A DNA stretch of 64,000 bases from Cryomorphaceae bacterium (GTDB taxonomy: Bacteria; Bacteroidota; Bacteroidia; Flavobacteriales; Schleiferiaceae): NCBI GenBank assembly GCA_024638285.1, contig JAHEKP010000002.1, positions 1 to 64,000 of the forward strand. The letters run 5' to 3'. Positions within the stretch are counted from its first letter, which is position 1. Each line of letters opens with the position of its first letter. The notes beneath the pieces were generated by a model. That model was given only the letters and a program-made list of their open reading frames with translations. It was not told the DNA's origin and did not search any database. Shown piece after piece: positions 55,725 to 64,000 of the stretch. The position numbers and the translations under genes were made by a program.

Positions 55725-55916
55725 CTACATTAGACGCTTAAAAACAAACAGAACGAACAAGGTAATTACAATAAATAGTAAGACTTGAATTCCGCCACTT
55801 CGGTAATGAATCTTGTGTAATTGCAGGTCCTTGCGGTAGCTAACAAAGAGGTAAATGAGAAAAGAGATCGCGAAAATAGCCGCGAAAATCCAATGCCCTG
55901 TGGTAATGTTTTCCAT
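55725..55916 (-). CDS. Small two-helix membrane protein, function unknown
   Basis: The protein has 63 residues. Hydrophobic helices at about 8-25 and 42-58 flank a positively charged loop SYRKDLQLHKIHYRSGG, and the end is basic (FKRLM). The coding frame fits between the divergent mazG-like gene and the E1 gene and looks real because of its ordered charge pattern. Similar short proteins occur in Bacteroidota without assigned function. Confidence 0.6.
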   Translation of the reverse strand: MENITTGHWIFAAIFAISFLIYLFVSYRKDLQLHKIHYRSGGIQVLLFIVITLFVLFVFKRLM

Positions 55917-55956
55917 AGTGTAAATTTACAATGCAATCGTTCATAAAAAGCACAGT

Positions 55957-56346
55957 ATGCAAAAACAGCTAAAACATGTGGAAAAGTTCCATGACACTTT
56001 TGGAATTACTAATAAATACGAGCCAACAGCAACAACCTCAAAAGACATTATTGAATTGAGACATAGGCTTATGGCGGAAGAAAACGAAGAGTACCTTGAG
56101 GCAGCCTTAAATAGTGACACAGTAGAAGTTGCTGATGCCCTAGGTGATATGATGTACATTTTATGTGGAACTATTCTAAGTCACGGTATGCAACACATTA
56201 TTGAAGAAGTTTTCGATGAGATTCAGGCAAGTAATATGAGTAAACTAGGGGAGGATGGGAAACCTATTTACAGGGCAGATGGAAAAGTCATGAAAGGCCC
56301 TGCATATTTTAGACCGAACATAAAAGCGATTCTCGAACGTTCTTAG
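55957..56346 (+). CDS. MazG-like nucleoside triphosphate pyrophosphohydrolase family protein
   Basis: The protein has 129 residues, all-alpha. The magnesium motif EExxE is seen in LMAEENEEYLEA (about residue 43-54), followed by VEVADALGDMMYILCGT with the ExxD element (about 65-81). The late YRADGKVMKGPAYFRPNI segment is typical of a MazG-like group that hydrolyses NTPs or dNTPs to monophosphates. The likely role is cleaning of modified nucleotides. It converges with ostA, overlapping by four bases. Confidence 0.85.
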   Translation: MQKQLKHVEKFHDTFGITNKYEPTATTSKDIIELRHRLMAEENEEYLEAALNSDTVEVADALGDMMYILCGTILSHGMQHIIEEVFDEIQASNMSKLGEDGKPIYRADGKVMKGPAYFRPNIKAILERS

Positions 56347-57839
56347 TTAGGAGCAGTCGGTGCGGATTTTTTCGGCCGTAGCTCAAAAGACGGTTGACAG
56401 CCTGGCAGCCATTCAGGAACAGCTGAAGTCTTGGGAGTATAAATTGCTTCTACATCTCGTGCCATCTTAATGCGCTCCAAGGCCTCATTGTTGAATGTAA
56501 TCTTCATCCACGAGCAACTGCTTTTGTTCGAACCTTCGATACGACCGGAATTACTTACATTGTGAAGTAGTGCTTGGGTATTCCCATCAATACGAACATT
56601 TCTTAAGGTATTGTCTGTAAAACTACCTTCTAATACCGTCCCGGTGGTTTGATCAAAAAACAACGAATCCTTCGTCTTCGTCGTGATGGTTACTTTGTTG
56701 ATCATAAATAAACTGTCCAATCTATTCGCATCTAGTTTCAATGCTGTTGAGTCTGCACCAAATTCACTGGAACCACTCCACAAGGTAGGAGAAGGGTACA
56801 ATGCCAATTCTTCAGCTGCTTCATGAAATAGAAAATTAGGACTGATACCCTGAAAATCATAACTAAAAAAGGATGTCTGACCAAACAAGTGAACGATTTT
56901 TGATGAATCCGCTATCGAACGTATCCTTAAGCTATCACCTCTTGCGTAGATGGTATCTTGTTCCATGCTCTGCTCATAGAACACTGGATAATAAGCATCT
57001 ACGTATACGGGATTCTTTTTATAGTCGATAAAAGTACTGCTAAGTACAAAACCTTCAGTAGAATCGGCCACCGTGGCGTTACCATGCAAGGTTCCATCTT
57101 CAGTTCTCAAAAAGTAATACAAGCTATCCGCTTCAATATAACGGTTCGGTGCCTTCATTACAGCACCTCCATACAATTCTAGTAGTGTAGCATCTGCTGA
57201 ATACGTCCCTTTAGAACAAAACAATTCCGTGCTGTCCCTTACGAGCTTTGTTGGACCTGCAAAAGAATAACTATTTCTATTTGGATAGTATAATAAGGTA
57301 TCTGTATTCATTTGAAATGCCGAATCCACAGCTAAGACATTGCCTCGCAACCGAACCACTTCGTATTCCGTGTTGTAATTACCGACATTAGAGGTAATAC
57401 GTAAATTTTTACGCTCTAAGGTTGATCTAGTTAGATAATAGGCCGTGGAAGTGTTTCTGTCGTATTTCAACACACTTGTCGCCAATTTTGAAGATGGCGT
57501 TTTAAGCACCACCCGCTCAGAAATGGTGAACGTCCTTTCATCCCCAAGATACGTTAGTTGCTCCCCGGTGATGAGAACGGTGTCGGCTTGTCTTACTCTG
57601 ACATTTCCGAAAGCTTCAAAAGTATTCTGGGGACGATACAAAACCGCAGAATCGCAATACATTAACGCTACGTCCTGCTTTAGAGTCACATTACCTTTCA
57701 AATAATACGTCTGCGCACCATTATCTCCTTTGATAAAGTCAGTAGTATCGCTTCGTATTATTTGAATTTTCGTTTGACTCCACCCCGATTGAGGGGTAGA
57801 GAAAAAAAGGGCCACACAAATTAGTATGGCCTTTTTCAT
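56343..57839 (-). CDS. OstA-like (LptA/LptD N-domain) periplasmic protein
   Basis: The protein has 498 residues. A signal peptide (1-21, ending GWSQ) precedes many OstA repeats, for example TYYLKGNVTLKQDVALMYCDSAVLY, EAFGNVRVRQADTVLITGEQLTYLG, VRLRGNVLAVDSAF and LYGGAVMKAPNRYIEADSLYYF. This beta-jellyroll fold binds LPS in LptA, LptC and LptD. It has no barrel, so it is closer to a long LptA-like bridge protein. It functions in LPS transport together with the LptF/G permease at 8-9 kb. Its ATG overlaps the purA stop by one base. Confidence 0.87.
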   Translation of the reverse strand: MKKAILICVALFFSTPQSGWSQTKIQIIRSDTTDFIKGDNGAQTYYLKGNVTLKQDVALMYCDSAVLYRPQNTFEAFGNVRVRQADTVLITGEQLTYLGDERTFTISERVVLKTPSSKLATSVLKYDRNTSTAYYLTRSTLERKNLRITSNVGNYNTEYEVVRLRGNVLAVDSAFQMNTDTLLYYPNRNSYSFAGPTKLVRDSTELFCSKGTYSADATLLELYGGAVMKAPNRYIEADSLYYFLRTEDGTLHGNATVADSTEGFVLSSTFIDYKKNPVYVDAYYPVFYEQSMEQDTIYARGDSLRIRSIADSSKIVHLFGQTSFFSYDFQGISPNFLFHEAAEELALYPSPTLWSGSSEFGADSTALKLDANRLDSLFMINKVTITTKTKDSLFFDQTTGTVLEGSFTDNTLRNVRIDGNTQALLHNVSNSGRIEGSNKSSCSWMKITFNNEALERIKMARDVEAIYTPKTSAVPEWLPGCQPSFELRPKKSAPTAPN

Positions 57840-59110
57840 TAATCTCTTAGAATCGTTTGAGCGCGATCGGGACCTACACTTACTAGTGTGATTGGAACAC
57901 CAACTTCTGCTTCAATAAATGCGATATAGTCTTTAAAGCTTTGCGGGAAAACTTCTTCTGAGGTCATCTGCATTAAATCTTCATCCCAGCCAGGAAGTTC
58001 TGTGAAAATGGGCTCAATGAGATCCTCGTGCAGTTTGTATGGCAAGTGCTTAACAACCGCTCCTTTGTACTTATATGCCGTACAAATTTTGATAGGTCCT
58101 ACGCCACTTAAAACGTCCGCTTTCATCATCATTAGCTCAGTAACGCCATTTACGTTGATAGCGTATTTTAATGCGGGTAAATCTAACCAACCGCATCTTC
58201 TAGGACGTCCAGTAGTTGCACCGAACTCATGGCCATTTGTTTGTATCGTTGCGCCTACTTCATCAAATAATTCTGTAGGGAAGGGGCCAGAACCTACACG
58301 CGTACAATACGCTTTGAAAATACCATAGACGTTTTTAATTTTGTTTGGTGCAATACCCATACCTGTACAAGCTCCCGCACATGTTGTATTTGAGGAGGTT
58401 ACAAAGGGATAAGTACCAAAATCAATGTCAAGTAAAGTACCTTGTGCACCCTCCGCCAATATTGTCTGACCTTCTGCTATAGCATCGTGGAAGTACGGTT
58501 CACTATCTATGATGTCGAGAGAACGGAGGTATTCTACTGCAGCAAACCAGTTCGGTTCAAGCGCACCTAAATCGTATTCAAATCCTTCGTAACCCGCTAG
58601 TAGTTGTTTGTGTTTATCTACTAAGGCATTGTAGAGTTCACTAAAATTATCCAACTGAATATCGCCAACACGCAATCCGTTACGCCCTGTTTTGTCCATA
58701 TAGGTTGGGCCAATTCCTTTTAATGTAGAACCGATTTTTTTCTTTCCCTTTGCGGCCTCACTAGCCGCATCAAGCAATCGATGTGTAGGCAAAATCAAGT
58801 GTGCCTTGCGGCTAATTTTTAATCGGCTTAGTACGTGCGGCTCTTGATCAATCAGCTTGTCCAATTCAACCTTAAAAATGACTGGATCTATAACTACGCC
58901 GTTACCCACAACATTCATAACATTCTCATGAAAAACGCCAGAGGGTATGGTATGAAGTACGTGCTTCTTGCCTTCAAATTCTAAAGTATGACCCGCGTTG
59001 GGGCCACCTTGAAAGCGAGCGATAATATTGTATTTACGCGTCAATACATCGACTATTTTTCCTTTTCCTTCGTCTCCCCATTGGAGACCTAAAAGCACAT
59101 CTACTGCCAT
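57839..59110 (-). CDS. purA: Adenylosuccinate synthetase
   Basis: The protein has 423 residues, normal length. GTP/IMP motifs are GLQWGDEGKGKIVD (about 8-21), FQGGPNAGHTLEF, HTIPSG, IGSTLKGIGPTYMDK, AEGAQGTLLDIDFGTYPFVTSSNT, GATTGRPRRCGWLD, and SVGPDRAQTI at the end. It joins aspartate to IMP, the first step to AMP. It sits two bases after the fur-like gene and is coupled to ostA-like. Confidence 0.97.
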   Translation of the reverse strand: MAVDVLLGLQWGDEGKGKIVDVLTRKYNIIARFQGGPNAGHTLEFEGKKHVLHTIPSGVFHENVMNVVGNGVVIDPVIFKVELDKLIDQEPHVLSRLKISRKAHLILPTHRLLDAASEAAKGKKKIGSTLKGIGPTYMDKTGRNGLRVGDIQLDNFSELYNALVDKHKQLLAGYEGFEYDLGALEPNWFAAVEYLRSLDIIDSEPYFHDAIAEGQTILAEGAQGTLLDIDFGTYPFVTSSNTTCAGACTGMGIAPNKIKNVYGIFKAYCTRVGSGPFPTELFDEVGATIQTNGHEFGATTGRPRRCGWLDLPALKYAINVNGVTELMMMKADVLSGVGPIKICTAYKYKGAVVKHLPYKLHEDLIEPIFTELPGWDEDLMQMTSEEVFPQSFKDYIAFIEAEVGVPITLVSVGPDRAQTILRD

Positions 59111-59112
59111 AA

Positions 59113-59562
59113 TTAATTGTTGCTCGACTCTTTTCTTTTTGCGTAGAAATAAAGACTGTGGCTTTCTACTTCTACACCGAAAATTTCTTCGATGGTTTGT
59201 TTAATGTTTTGAATGCGTGGATCACAAAATTCGAATACTTCACCCGTATCCGTTAATATGACATGATCGTGTTGTTTGTTGAAATACGACTTCTCATAAA
59301 AACTTTGATTTTGACCAAACTGATGCTTGCGAACCAATCCACACGTCAAAAGTAACTCAATGGTATTGTAAAGAGTTGCTCGAGAAACGCGGTAATTCTT
59401 GTCTTTCATATTAAGGTATAAGGTTTCCACGTCAAAGTGGTCTTCGTTTTCGTAGACCTCCTTTAAAATAGCAAACCGCTCTGGAGTTTTGCGTTGATTA
59501 TGCTCTTCCAAATAGCGGCCAAATACGTCTTTTACCTTATTGTATGCTTCTTGTGTACTCAT
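59113..59562 (-). CDS. Fur family transcriptional regulator
   Basis: The protein has 149 residues. The winged helix is N-terminal: [53 protein letters not shown]. The metal-sensing dimer domain contains [22 protein letters not shown], but a C-terminal CxxC structural zinc pair is absent. It responds to iron, zinc or peroxide in related proteins; the metal here is not clear. The neighbours spoT and purA suggest no specific target. Confidence 0.92.
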   Translation of the reverse strand: MSTQEAYNKVKDVFGRYLEEHNQRKTPERFAILKEVYENEDHFDVETLYLNMKDKNYRVSRATLYNTIELLLTCGLVRKHQFGQNQSFYEKSYFNKQHDHVILTDTGEVFEFCDPRIQNIKQTIEEIFGVEVESHSLYFYAKRKESSNN

Positions 59563-59590
59563 GAGAAGTAAAACGCTAAAATACGTCGTA

Positions 59591-61807
59591 TCAATTGAAT
59601 TTACCTACACGAGACACACTACTAATGCCCTCTAAATTCTTGATATTGTTAATAGTGTCCGTTAAGCCCAATTTATCCGCGACTTCAATGGTCAATTTCC
59701 CTGTGAATAACCCGTCGTCAACGCTGAAAGCAATGGCCTTTATGTTGATACTAAGCTCGTTCGATACAACTTTCGTTACATCATTTACGATACCAATTCT
59801 ATCCATTCCTTTTATTAATAGATTAATGGTTGAGAAGGCACCTTTCTTGTCTACCCATTTCGCTTTCAATGTTCTATTCGCAAATCTACTTTGCAGTAAA
59901 ACCGCATTAGGGCAATCATCACGGTGTACTTTTAATCCATCAGCGGTAGTCACAAACCCAAAAACTCTATCGCCTGGTAATGGATTGCAGCACTTCGCGA
60001 GCGTGTAATCCATCTCGTGTTCATCGGTATCGAACACAAGCATTAAATGGTCCGTAGCCAGTTTAGCTGATTTTTCGTCTAGTTTCGTCTTCGCGTAGTT
60101 GCTCTTTACTATGCGCTGCTTGAAATAATTTACTAAACCTGATGTTTCTCGCGCATATTCCCTGAGTTTGCCGTTATCAATAACACCAAGCCCTACTTTA
60201 TAGTACAACTCCTCTGGGTTTTTTAACCCAAAGAAATTAACGAGTTTATGTTTATTGCTATGGGTCGCCTTTAGTTTAAGCACCTTTAGTTTGCGTTCAA
60301 GGATGAATTGGCCTTGGCCAATAATCAACTGCTTTTCCTTCTTCAAACTTTGCTTAATCCGCTGTTTGGCTTTGCCTGTTTTTACAAAGCTCAGCCAATC
60401 TTCCTTAGGCTCTTGTTTCACAGAGGTCAACACTTCTATTTGATCACCAGATTTAAGTGGCGTACTCAAAGGAATGAGTTTACCGTTGACCTTTGTACCC
60501 AAACAATGGGCGCCTACCTCCGTGTGTATATCAAAGGCAAAATCTAGTGCCGTGGCTCCTTTTGGTAAGGTCAGCATCTCACCTTTGGGCGTAAACACGA
60601 AAATTTCAGATGAAAAGAGATTCATCTTAAAGTTATCAATAAAGTCTTCGCTATCGTTTTCAGGATCATCTAGAAACTCTCGTATACGAAGCAACCAACG
60701 GTCCAATTGATTACTGCCCGAACTATCCTCCTTGTATTTCCAGTGCGCGGCGAAACCGTTTTCAGCGATATCATCCATACGCCTGGTTCTGATCTGTACT
60801 TCGACCCAATGTCCTTCTGGACCCATTACGGTAGTATGAAGGGATTCGTATCCATTACTTTTTGGTGCACTGATCCAGTCTCTTAGACGCGCTGGATTAG
60901 GGTTGAAATTCTCAGTAACAATGGAGTAGGCTTGCCAACAGATCGCTTTCTCTCGTTCTTTATCTGCTTCAAGAATAATTCGAATCGCGTATTTGTCATA
61001 TACTTCTTCAAAGCGCACTTTTTGGTTCTTCATTTTACGCCGAATAGAGTAAATACTTTTAGTACGCTTCTTAATTTCAAAGTTGAGATTAGCATATGAG
61101 AGTTCTTCCGAAACCTTTCTCTCAAATTTATTTAAATATTCAAAATCCTTTCTCTGAAGGGTTTCCATATGGTCTTTGATTTCCTCAAACACCTCAGGTT
61201 CAGTGTACTTTAAGGATATGTCCTCTAATTCAGTCTTGATACTAAATAATCCCAATCGATGCGCAAGGGGCGCGTAGATAAACAACGTTTCCGATGCTAT
61301 TTTGAGTTGTTTATGCGCCGGCATACCCGACATGGTGCGCATATTATGTAATCGGTCCGCTAGCTTTATGAGTATGACTCTTACATCATCTGAAATAGTG
61401 AGCAGCATCTTTCGGTAATTCTCAAGCTGCATACTGCTTTCCATGCCAACCACCCCAGAAATCTTAGTCAAACCGTCTATAAGTCGAGCGATACTGGGAT
61501 TAAACATGTTTTCGATATCAACAAGCGTATAGTCTGAATCTTCAACAACATCATGCATCAAAGCAGTTGCAATACTTGTTGGTCCTAAACCTATTTCGGT
61601 TGCAACAATCTGAGCAACAGCTAAAGGATGAGTGATGTAAGGCTCGCCACTTTTACGGTGAACCCCCTTGTGCGCGTCTTTAGCTAAGGAAAAAGCGCGC
61701 TGTATTAATTTTTGATCAGACGCATCAGTTTTATACTCAATACTGTTTAACAGTTCATTGAATATTCCCTCTACTAGTTTTCTATCCTTATCGTCGTTAG
61801 CCGTCAT
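59591..61807 (-). CDS. Bifunctional (p)ppGpp synthetase/hydrolase, RelA/SpoT family
   Basis: The protein has 738 residues. Domains in order: HD hydrolase (about 40-195; [22 protein letters not shown]), synthetase (about 240-360; [46 protein letters not shown]), TGS (about 395-460; [26 protein letters not shown]), a zinc-finger/CC domain ([15 protein letters not shown]) and a C-terminal ACT domain. With HD and synthetase motifs intact it probably both makes and degrades the stringent alarmone. It is co-transcribed with the fur-like gene and purA, linking nucleotide supply and starvation response. Confidence 0.95.
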   Translation of the reverse strand: MTANDDKDRKLVEGIFNELLNSIEYKTDASDQKLIQRAFSLAKDAHKGVHRKSGEPYITHPLAVAQIVATEIGLGPTSIATALMHDVVEDSDYTLVDIENMFNPSIARLIDGLTKISGVVGMESSMQLENYRKMLLTISDDVRVILIKLADRLHNMRTMSGMPAHKQLKIASETLFIYAPLAHRLGLFSIKTELEDISLKYTEPEVFEEIKDHMETLQRKDFEYLNKFERKVSEELSYANLNFEIKKRTKSIYSIRRKMKNQKVRFEEVYDKYAIRIILEADKEREKAICWQAYSIVTENFNPNPARLRDWISAPKSNGYESLHTTVMGPEGHWVEVQIRTRRMDDIAENGFAAHWKYKEDSSGSNQLDRWLLRIREFLDDPENDSEDFIDNFKMNLFSSEIFVFTPKGEMLTLPKGATALDFAFDIHTEVGAHCLGTKVNGKLIPLSTPLKSGDQIEVLTSVKQEPKEDWLSFVKTGKAKQRIKQSLKKEKQLIIGQGQFILERKLKVLKLKATHSNKHKLVNFFGLKNPEELYYKVGLGVIDNGKLREYARETSGLVNYFKQRIVKSNYAKTKLDEKSAKLATDHLMLVFDTDEHEMDYTLAKCCNPLPGDRVFGFVTTADGLKVHRDDCPNAVLLQSRFANRTLKAKWVDKKGAFSTINLLIKGMDRIGIVNDVTKVVSNELSINIKAIAFSVDDGLFTGKLTIEVADKLGLTDTINNIKNLEGISSVSRVGKFN

Positions 61808-61813
61808 ACGGAT

Positions 61814-62509
61814 TTAATCTATCAAAAAAATCGCTGGTCGTTTGTGTAATTCTGGCAAATCTAGACTCCATTGTGCTACTGTTTGGGTCTGAATCATCTC
61901 CGTATCTAAGGTAATATCTGCAGCAATACAAAGTTTAGTCTCTGGATGTAAGGTGGCGACCAATTCCTCTAACAGTTTACCGTTTCGATAGGGCGTCTCC
62001 ATAAAGATTTGAGTTATCCCATCACGAATGTCTTTTTGCATTGCCTGAAAGACTCTTTTTCGAATGGGTTTGTCGTGCGGTAAATAACCTCTGAAAGTAA
62101 ACTGCTGACCGTTAAACCCACTTGCCATTAAAGCAAGAAGTATTGAAGAAGGACCCACGCATGGGCGTACCTGTATTCCTTTTCTATGCGCAATACTGAC
62201 AATAGTAGCACCTGGATCCGCAACACACGGAACACCTGCTTCAGATAAGATACCAATAGAATGCCCTTTTTTAATAGGATCTAAAAAATGAGGAAGATCA
62301 AGCGGATCAGTCTGCTTATCTAGTATTTCAAGCCTTAATTCACGCTGATTCTTTTCAGGCAATAAATGCTTGATGTAGGCGCGGGCTGTTTTTTCATTTT
62401 CAACAATGAAATACGTCAGGTTATCTATAATATTGACGACATCTTTGGGTATGATGCTGTCAAAATTATCTTGACCTAAAGTATTAGGCAATAAGTAAAT
62501 AGCAGCCAT
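61814..62509 (-). CDS. RsmI-like SAM-dependent methyltransferase (tetrapyrrole methylase fold)
   Basis: The protein has 231 residues. The start IYLLPNTLGQDNFDSIIPKDVVNII, then IGILSEAGVPCVADPGATIVSIAHRKGI, VGPSSILLALMASGFNGQQFTFRGYLPHDK and IFMETPYRN match the RsmI fold (16S rRNA C1402 2'-O-methylation). The N-terminal PxTLGD-like motif is altered, as in a second group of Bacteroidota RsmI-like proteins, so exact specificity is open. Its start shares one base with the phosphatase stop. Confidence 0.85.
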   Translation of the reverse strand: MAAIYLLPNTLGQDNFDSIIPKDVVNIIDNLTYFIVENEKTARAYIKHLLPEKNQRELRLEILDKQTDPLDLPHFLDPIKKGHSIGILSEAGVPCVADPGATIVSIAHRKGIQVRPCVGPSSILLALMASGFNGQQFTFRGYLPHDKPIRKRVFQAMQKDIRDGITQIFMETPYRNGKLLEELVATLHPETKLCIAADITLDTEMIQTQTVAQWSLDLPELHKRPAIFLID

Positions 62510-62952
62510 TAGTGCGTTTTTAAAAAAGATTGAATAGCCTCGTCAAGAAGTGCATAAACTTCCGTAAATCCCTGCTGTCCACCGGTATACGGATCGGGTA
62601 CTTGACGATTTTCACCTGGATAGGATTCATTTAAAATGAGCCGTACTTTTTGTTTAGCTGCTTGAGACGGGGCCAATTGGATAAGATTTGAATAGTTAGA
62701 ACTGTCCATTGCAAAAAGGATATCAAAGTCTTCAAAATCTGCTATAGTCACCGTTCGTGAACGTTGTTGGTCAATGTTAATACCACGCTCTTTAGCAGTT
62801 AAAATACTTCTTGTATCCGGACGCTCGTCAGCATGCCATCCAGAGGTGCCGGCAGAATCTATGACCCAATCATTAGGCGCATACTTCTCAAGTATACCTT
62901 GAGCTAGGGGAGAACGGCATATATTGCCCAAACAAACCATGAGGATTTTCAT
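62509..62952 (-). CDS. Low-molecular-weight protein-tyrosine-phosphatase
   Basis: The protein has 147 residues. The P-loop CLGNICRSPLA (Cys7, Arg13) and the general-acid motif PDPYTGG near residue 119 are intact, with DSAGTSGWHADERPDTR between them. It acts on phosphotyrosine of proteins or small phosphates in the cytoplasm. The dnaA terminator T-tract abuts its ATG, and no -7 box is visible in the gap, so its expression signal is unclear. Confidence 0.93.
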   Translation of the reverse strand: MKILMVCLGNICRSPLAQGILEKYAPNDWVIDSAGTSGWHADERPDTRSILTAKERGINIDQQRSRTVTIADFEDFDILFAMDSSNYSNLIQLAPSQAAKQKVRLILNESYPGENRQVPDPYTGGQQGFTEVYALLDEAIQSFLKTH

Positions 62953-62956
62953 AAAT

Positions 62957-62985
62957 AAAAAAGTCAGTACCCGAAGATACTGACT
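62957..62985 (-). terminator. dnaA terminator with UUCG tetraloop
   Basis: The minus strand reads AGTCAGTATC-TTCG-GGTACTGACT, then six T bases. The stem has ten pairs including one T-G wobble, closed by a C-TTCG-G loop of unusual stability. It ends four bases before the phosphatase ATG. Confidence 0.85.
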
Positions 62986-63009
62986 CTAAAACATTCGTTA
63001 AACTGTTTT

Positions 63010-64000
63010 TTATGCGAGTGTTAGGCGTTTTTGTAAATCGTCCACATAGGTACGGAAACGCTTGTCTGTTTCCTTTAAATTATTCACGGTTCTGCATGCA
63101 TGAAGCACAGTCGCATGGTCTTTATTTCCACATTGCTGTCCAATGCTCGCTAGACTGTTTTTTGTGAGTTGTTTAGAAAAATACATACTCAACTGTCTTG
63201 CTTGAACTATTTCACGTTTTCGCGTCTTTGATTTCAGTAATTCTAGAGGCATATCGAAATAATCACAAACGACCTTTTGTATAAAATCGATAGAAATCTC
63301 ACGAGTAGTGCTTTTTACAAATTTATCGACCATGGATTTCACTAACTCCATTGTGATTTGCTTCTTATTCAAACTACTTTGTGCGAGTATACTGATCAGC
63401 GCACCTTCGAGCTCTCTTATATTTGAGTTTATGGAATAAGCAATGTATTCAATAATGTCTTGTTCTATCTCAATACCATCATTATAGAGCTTCTTGCCTA
63501 ATATCGCAACACGAGTCTCTAGTCCGGGCTTTTGGAGATCTGCACTTAAGCCCCATTTGAATCGACTCAATAGACGCTGTTCCATACCTTGTAACTCCAC
63601 GGGAGCACGGTCAGAAGTCAAAATGATTTGCTTACCGTTTTGATGAAGGTGGTTGAATATCTCAAAAAATACATCCTGTGTTTTCTCTTTACCAGAGAAA
63701 CTTTGCACATCATCAATAACCAAAACATCAATCATTTGATAGAAGTGCACGAAGTCGTTCTTGGTATTGTTACGTATACTATCTATGAACTGTTGCGTAA
63801 ATTTTTCTGCACTTACATACAGTACAGTTTTTTCCGGATAGTTGTCTTTGATTTCAACTCCTATAGCATGTGCCAAATGGGTTTTTCCTAAACCGACTCC
63901 TCCATAAAGCATGAGTGGGTTAAAAGACGTCCCGCCAGGATTTTTACTTACGGCATAACCTGCAGATCTTGCAAGTCTGTTGCAATCTCCTTCAATGAAG
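63010..64000 (-). CDS. dnaA: Chromosomal replication initiator DnaA, 5' end outside window
   Basis: About 330 C-terminal codons are present and the frame stays open to base 64000. The AAA+ domain has FIEGDCNRLARSAGYAVSKNPGG, Walker A GGVGLGKTHL, LVIDDVQSFSGKEKTQ (Walker B), and the arginine-finger region GMEQRLLSRFKWGL. The C-terminal domain IV carries the DnaA-box signature CGNKDHATVLHACRTV. Domains I-II lie beyond the edge. It opens oriC; no DnaA-box cluster or AT-rich origin-like stretch is visible within the window. It ends in its own strong terminator. Confidence 0.97.
   Translation of the reverse strand, partial: FIEGDCNRLARSAGYAVSKNPGGTSFNPLMLYGGVGLGKTHLAHAIGVEIKDNYPEKTVLYVSAEKFTQQFIDSIRNNTKNDFVHFYQMIDVLVIDDVQSFSGKEKTQDVFFEIFNHLHQNGKQIILTSDRAPVELQGMEQRLLSRFKWGLSADLQKPGLETRVAILGKKLYNDGIEIEQDIIEYIAYSINSNIRELEGALISILAQSSLNKKQITMELVKSMVDKFVKSTTREISIDFIQKVVCDYFDMPLELLKSKTRKREIVQARQLSMYFSKQLTKNSLASIGQQCGNKDHATVLHACRTVNNLKETDKRFRTYVDDLQKRLTLA

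Noticed and set aside
1-64000. Mobile elements, prophage, CRISPR or defence islands
   Set aside because: No transposase, integrase, Cas, restriction or phage structural motif and no spaced direct repeats were seen; gene content is core-like throughout.

Overview
The window is about 64 kb of a compact Bacteroidota chromosome, most likely a marine-type member of the Flavobacteriales. Five things point there. Promoters carry the Bacteroidota -7 box TAnnTTTG, not a sigma70 -10 box. Secreted proteins end in type IX secretion (T9SS) sorting domains. There is a CarboxypepD_reg/TonB-dependent receptor. RibBA has a degenerate GTP cyclohydrolase half. An OstA-like, LptF/G and LolA envelope set is present. 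I see no insertion sequence, prophage, CRISPR array or integron, and no gene-free stretch over 300 bases.

Layout: (1) 1-3.6 kb, minus strand: a large lipoprotein gene followed by a truncated outer-membrane protein gene. (2) 3.6-12.35 kb, minus: a tightly overlapping run ftsK - lolA - lptF/G family - two glycosyltransferases - ribBA - a lone ABC-type membrane domain. (3) 12.4-21.3 kb, plus: two arginine-deiminase-superfamily enzymes, argS, pepD, ffh, folD, queE and a Sua5-type gene, with gaps of ten bases or less. (4) 21.4-25.8 kb, plus: a TonB-dependent receptor and a T9SS-secreted alpha/beta-hydrolase-like protein whose catalytic residues appear to be lost, closed by a strong terminator. (5) 25.9-38.7 kb: housekeeping genes on both strands (aminotransferase IV, yqgE, pdxH, HU, fmt, recQ, an AAA ATPase, a PorE-like OmpA protein, rarA, rhomboid, rsmE, rimK with its retropepsin partner, tsaD). 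(6) 38.7-44.1 kb: tamB and a nucleotidyltransferase-GmhB fusion. (7) 44.2-51.1 kb: tRNA-Asp, a secreted Cys/His-rich small protein, a tandem pair of threefold-repeat glycine-rich surface proteins, a YwqK-like protein, mnmA and a T9SS subtilisin. (8) 51.1-55.9 kb, minus: a fused 2-oxoacid dehydrogenase E1, an RsmB-type methyltransferase, murQ and DUF6095. (9) 55.9-64 kb: a MazG-like protein, then on the minus strand dnaA (truncated) - tyrosine phosphatase - rsmI-like - spoT - fur family - purA - ostA-like.

The genes fall into a few themes. Envelope building is served by the LPS transport and lipoprotein sorting genes, the glycosyltransferases, heptose phosphatase and TamB. T9SS secretion is represented by two cargo proteins and a PorE-like protein. 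Translation and tRNA modification account for argS, fmt, queE, tsaD plus Sua5, mnmA, rsmE, rsmB, rsmI, rimK and tRNA-Asp. Intergenic space is minimal: divergent genes share start-codon bases and several convergent genes overlap at their 3' ends. The least explained part is 44.4-47.6 kb, where the two threefold-repeat proteins sit beside a putative double-zinc secreted protein.
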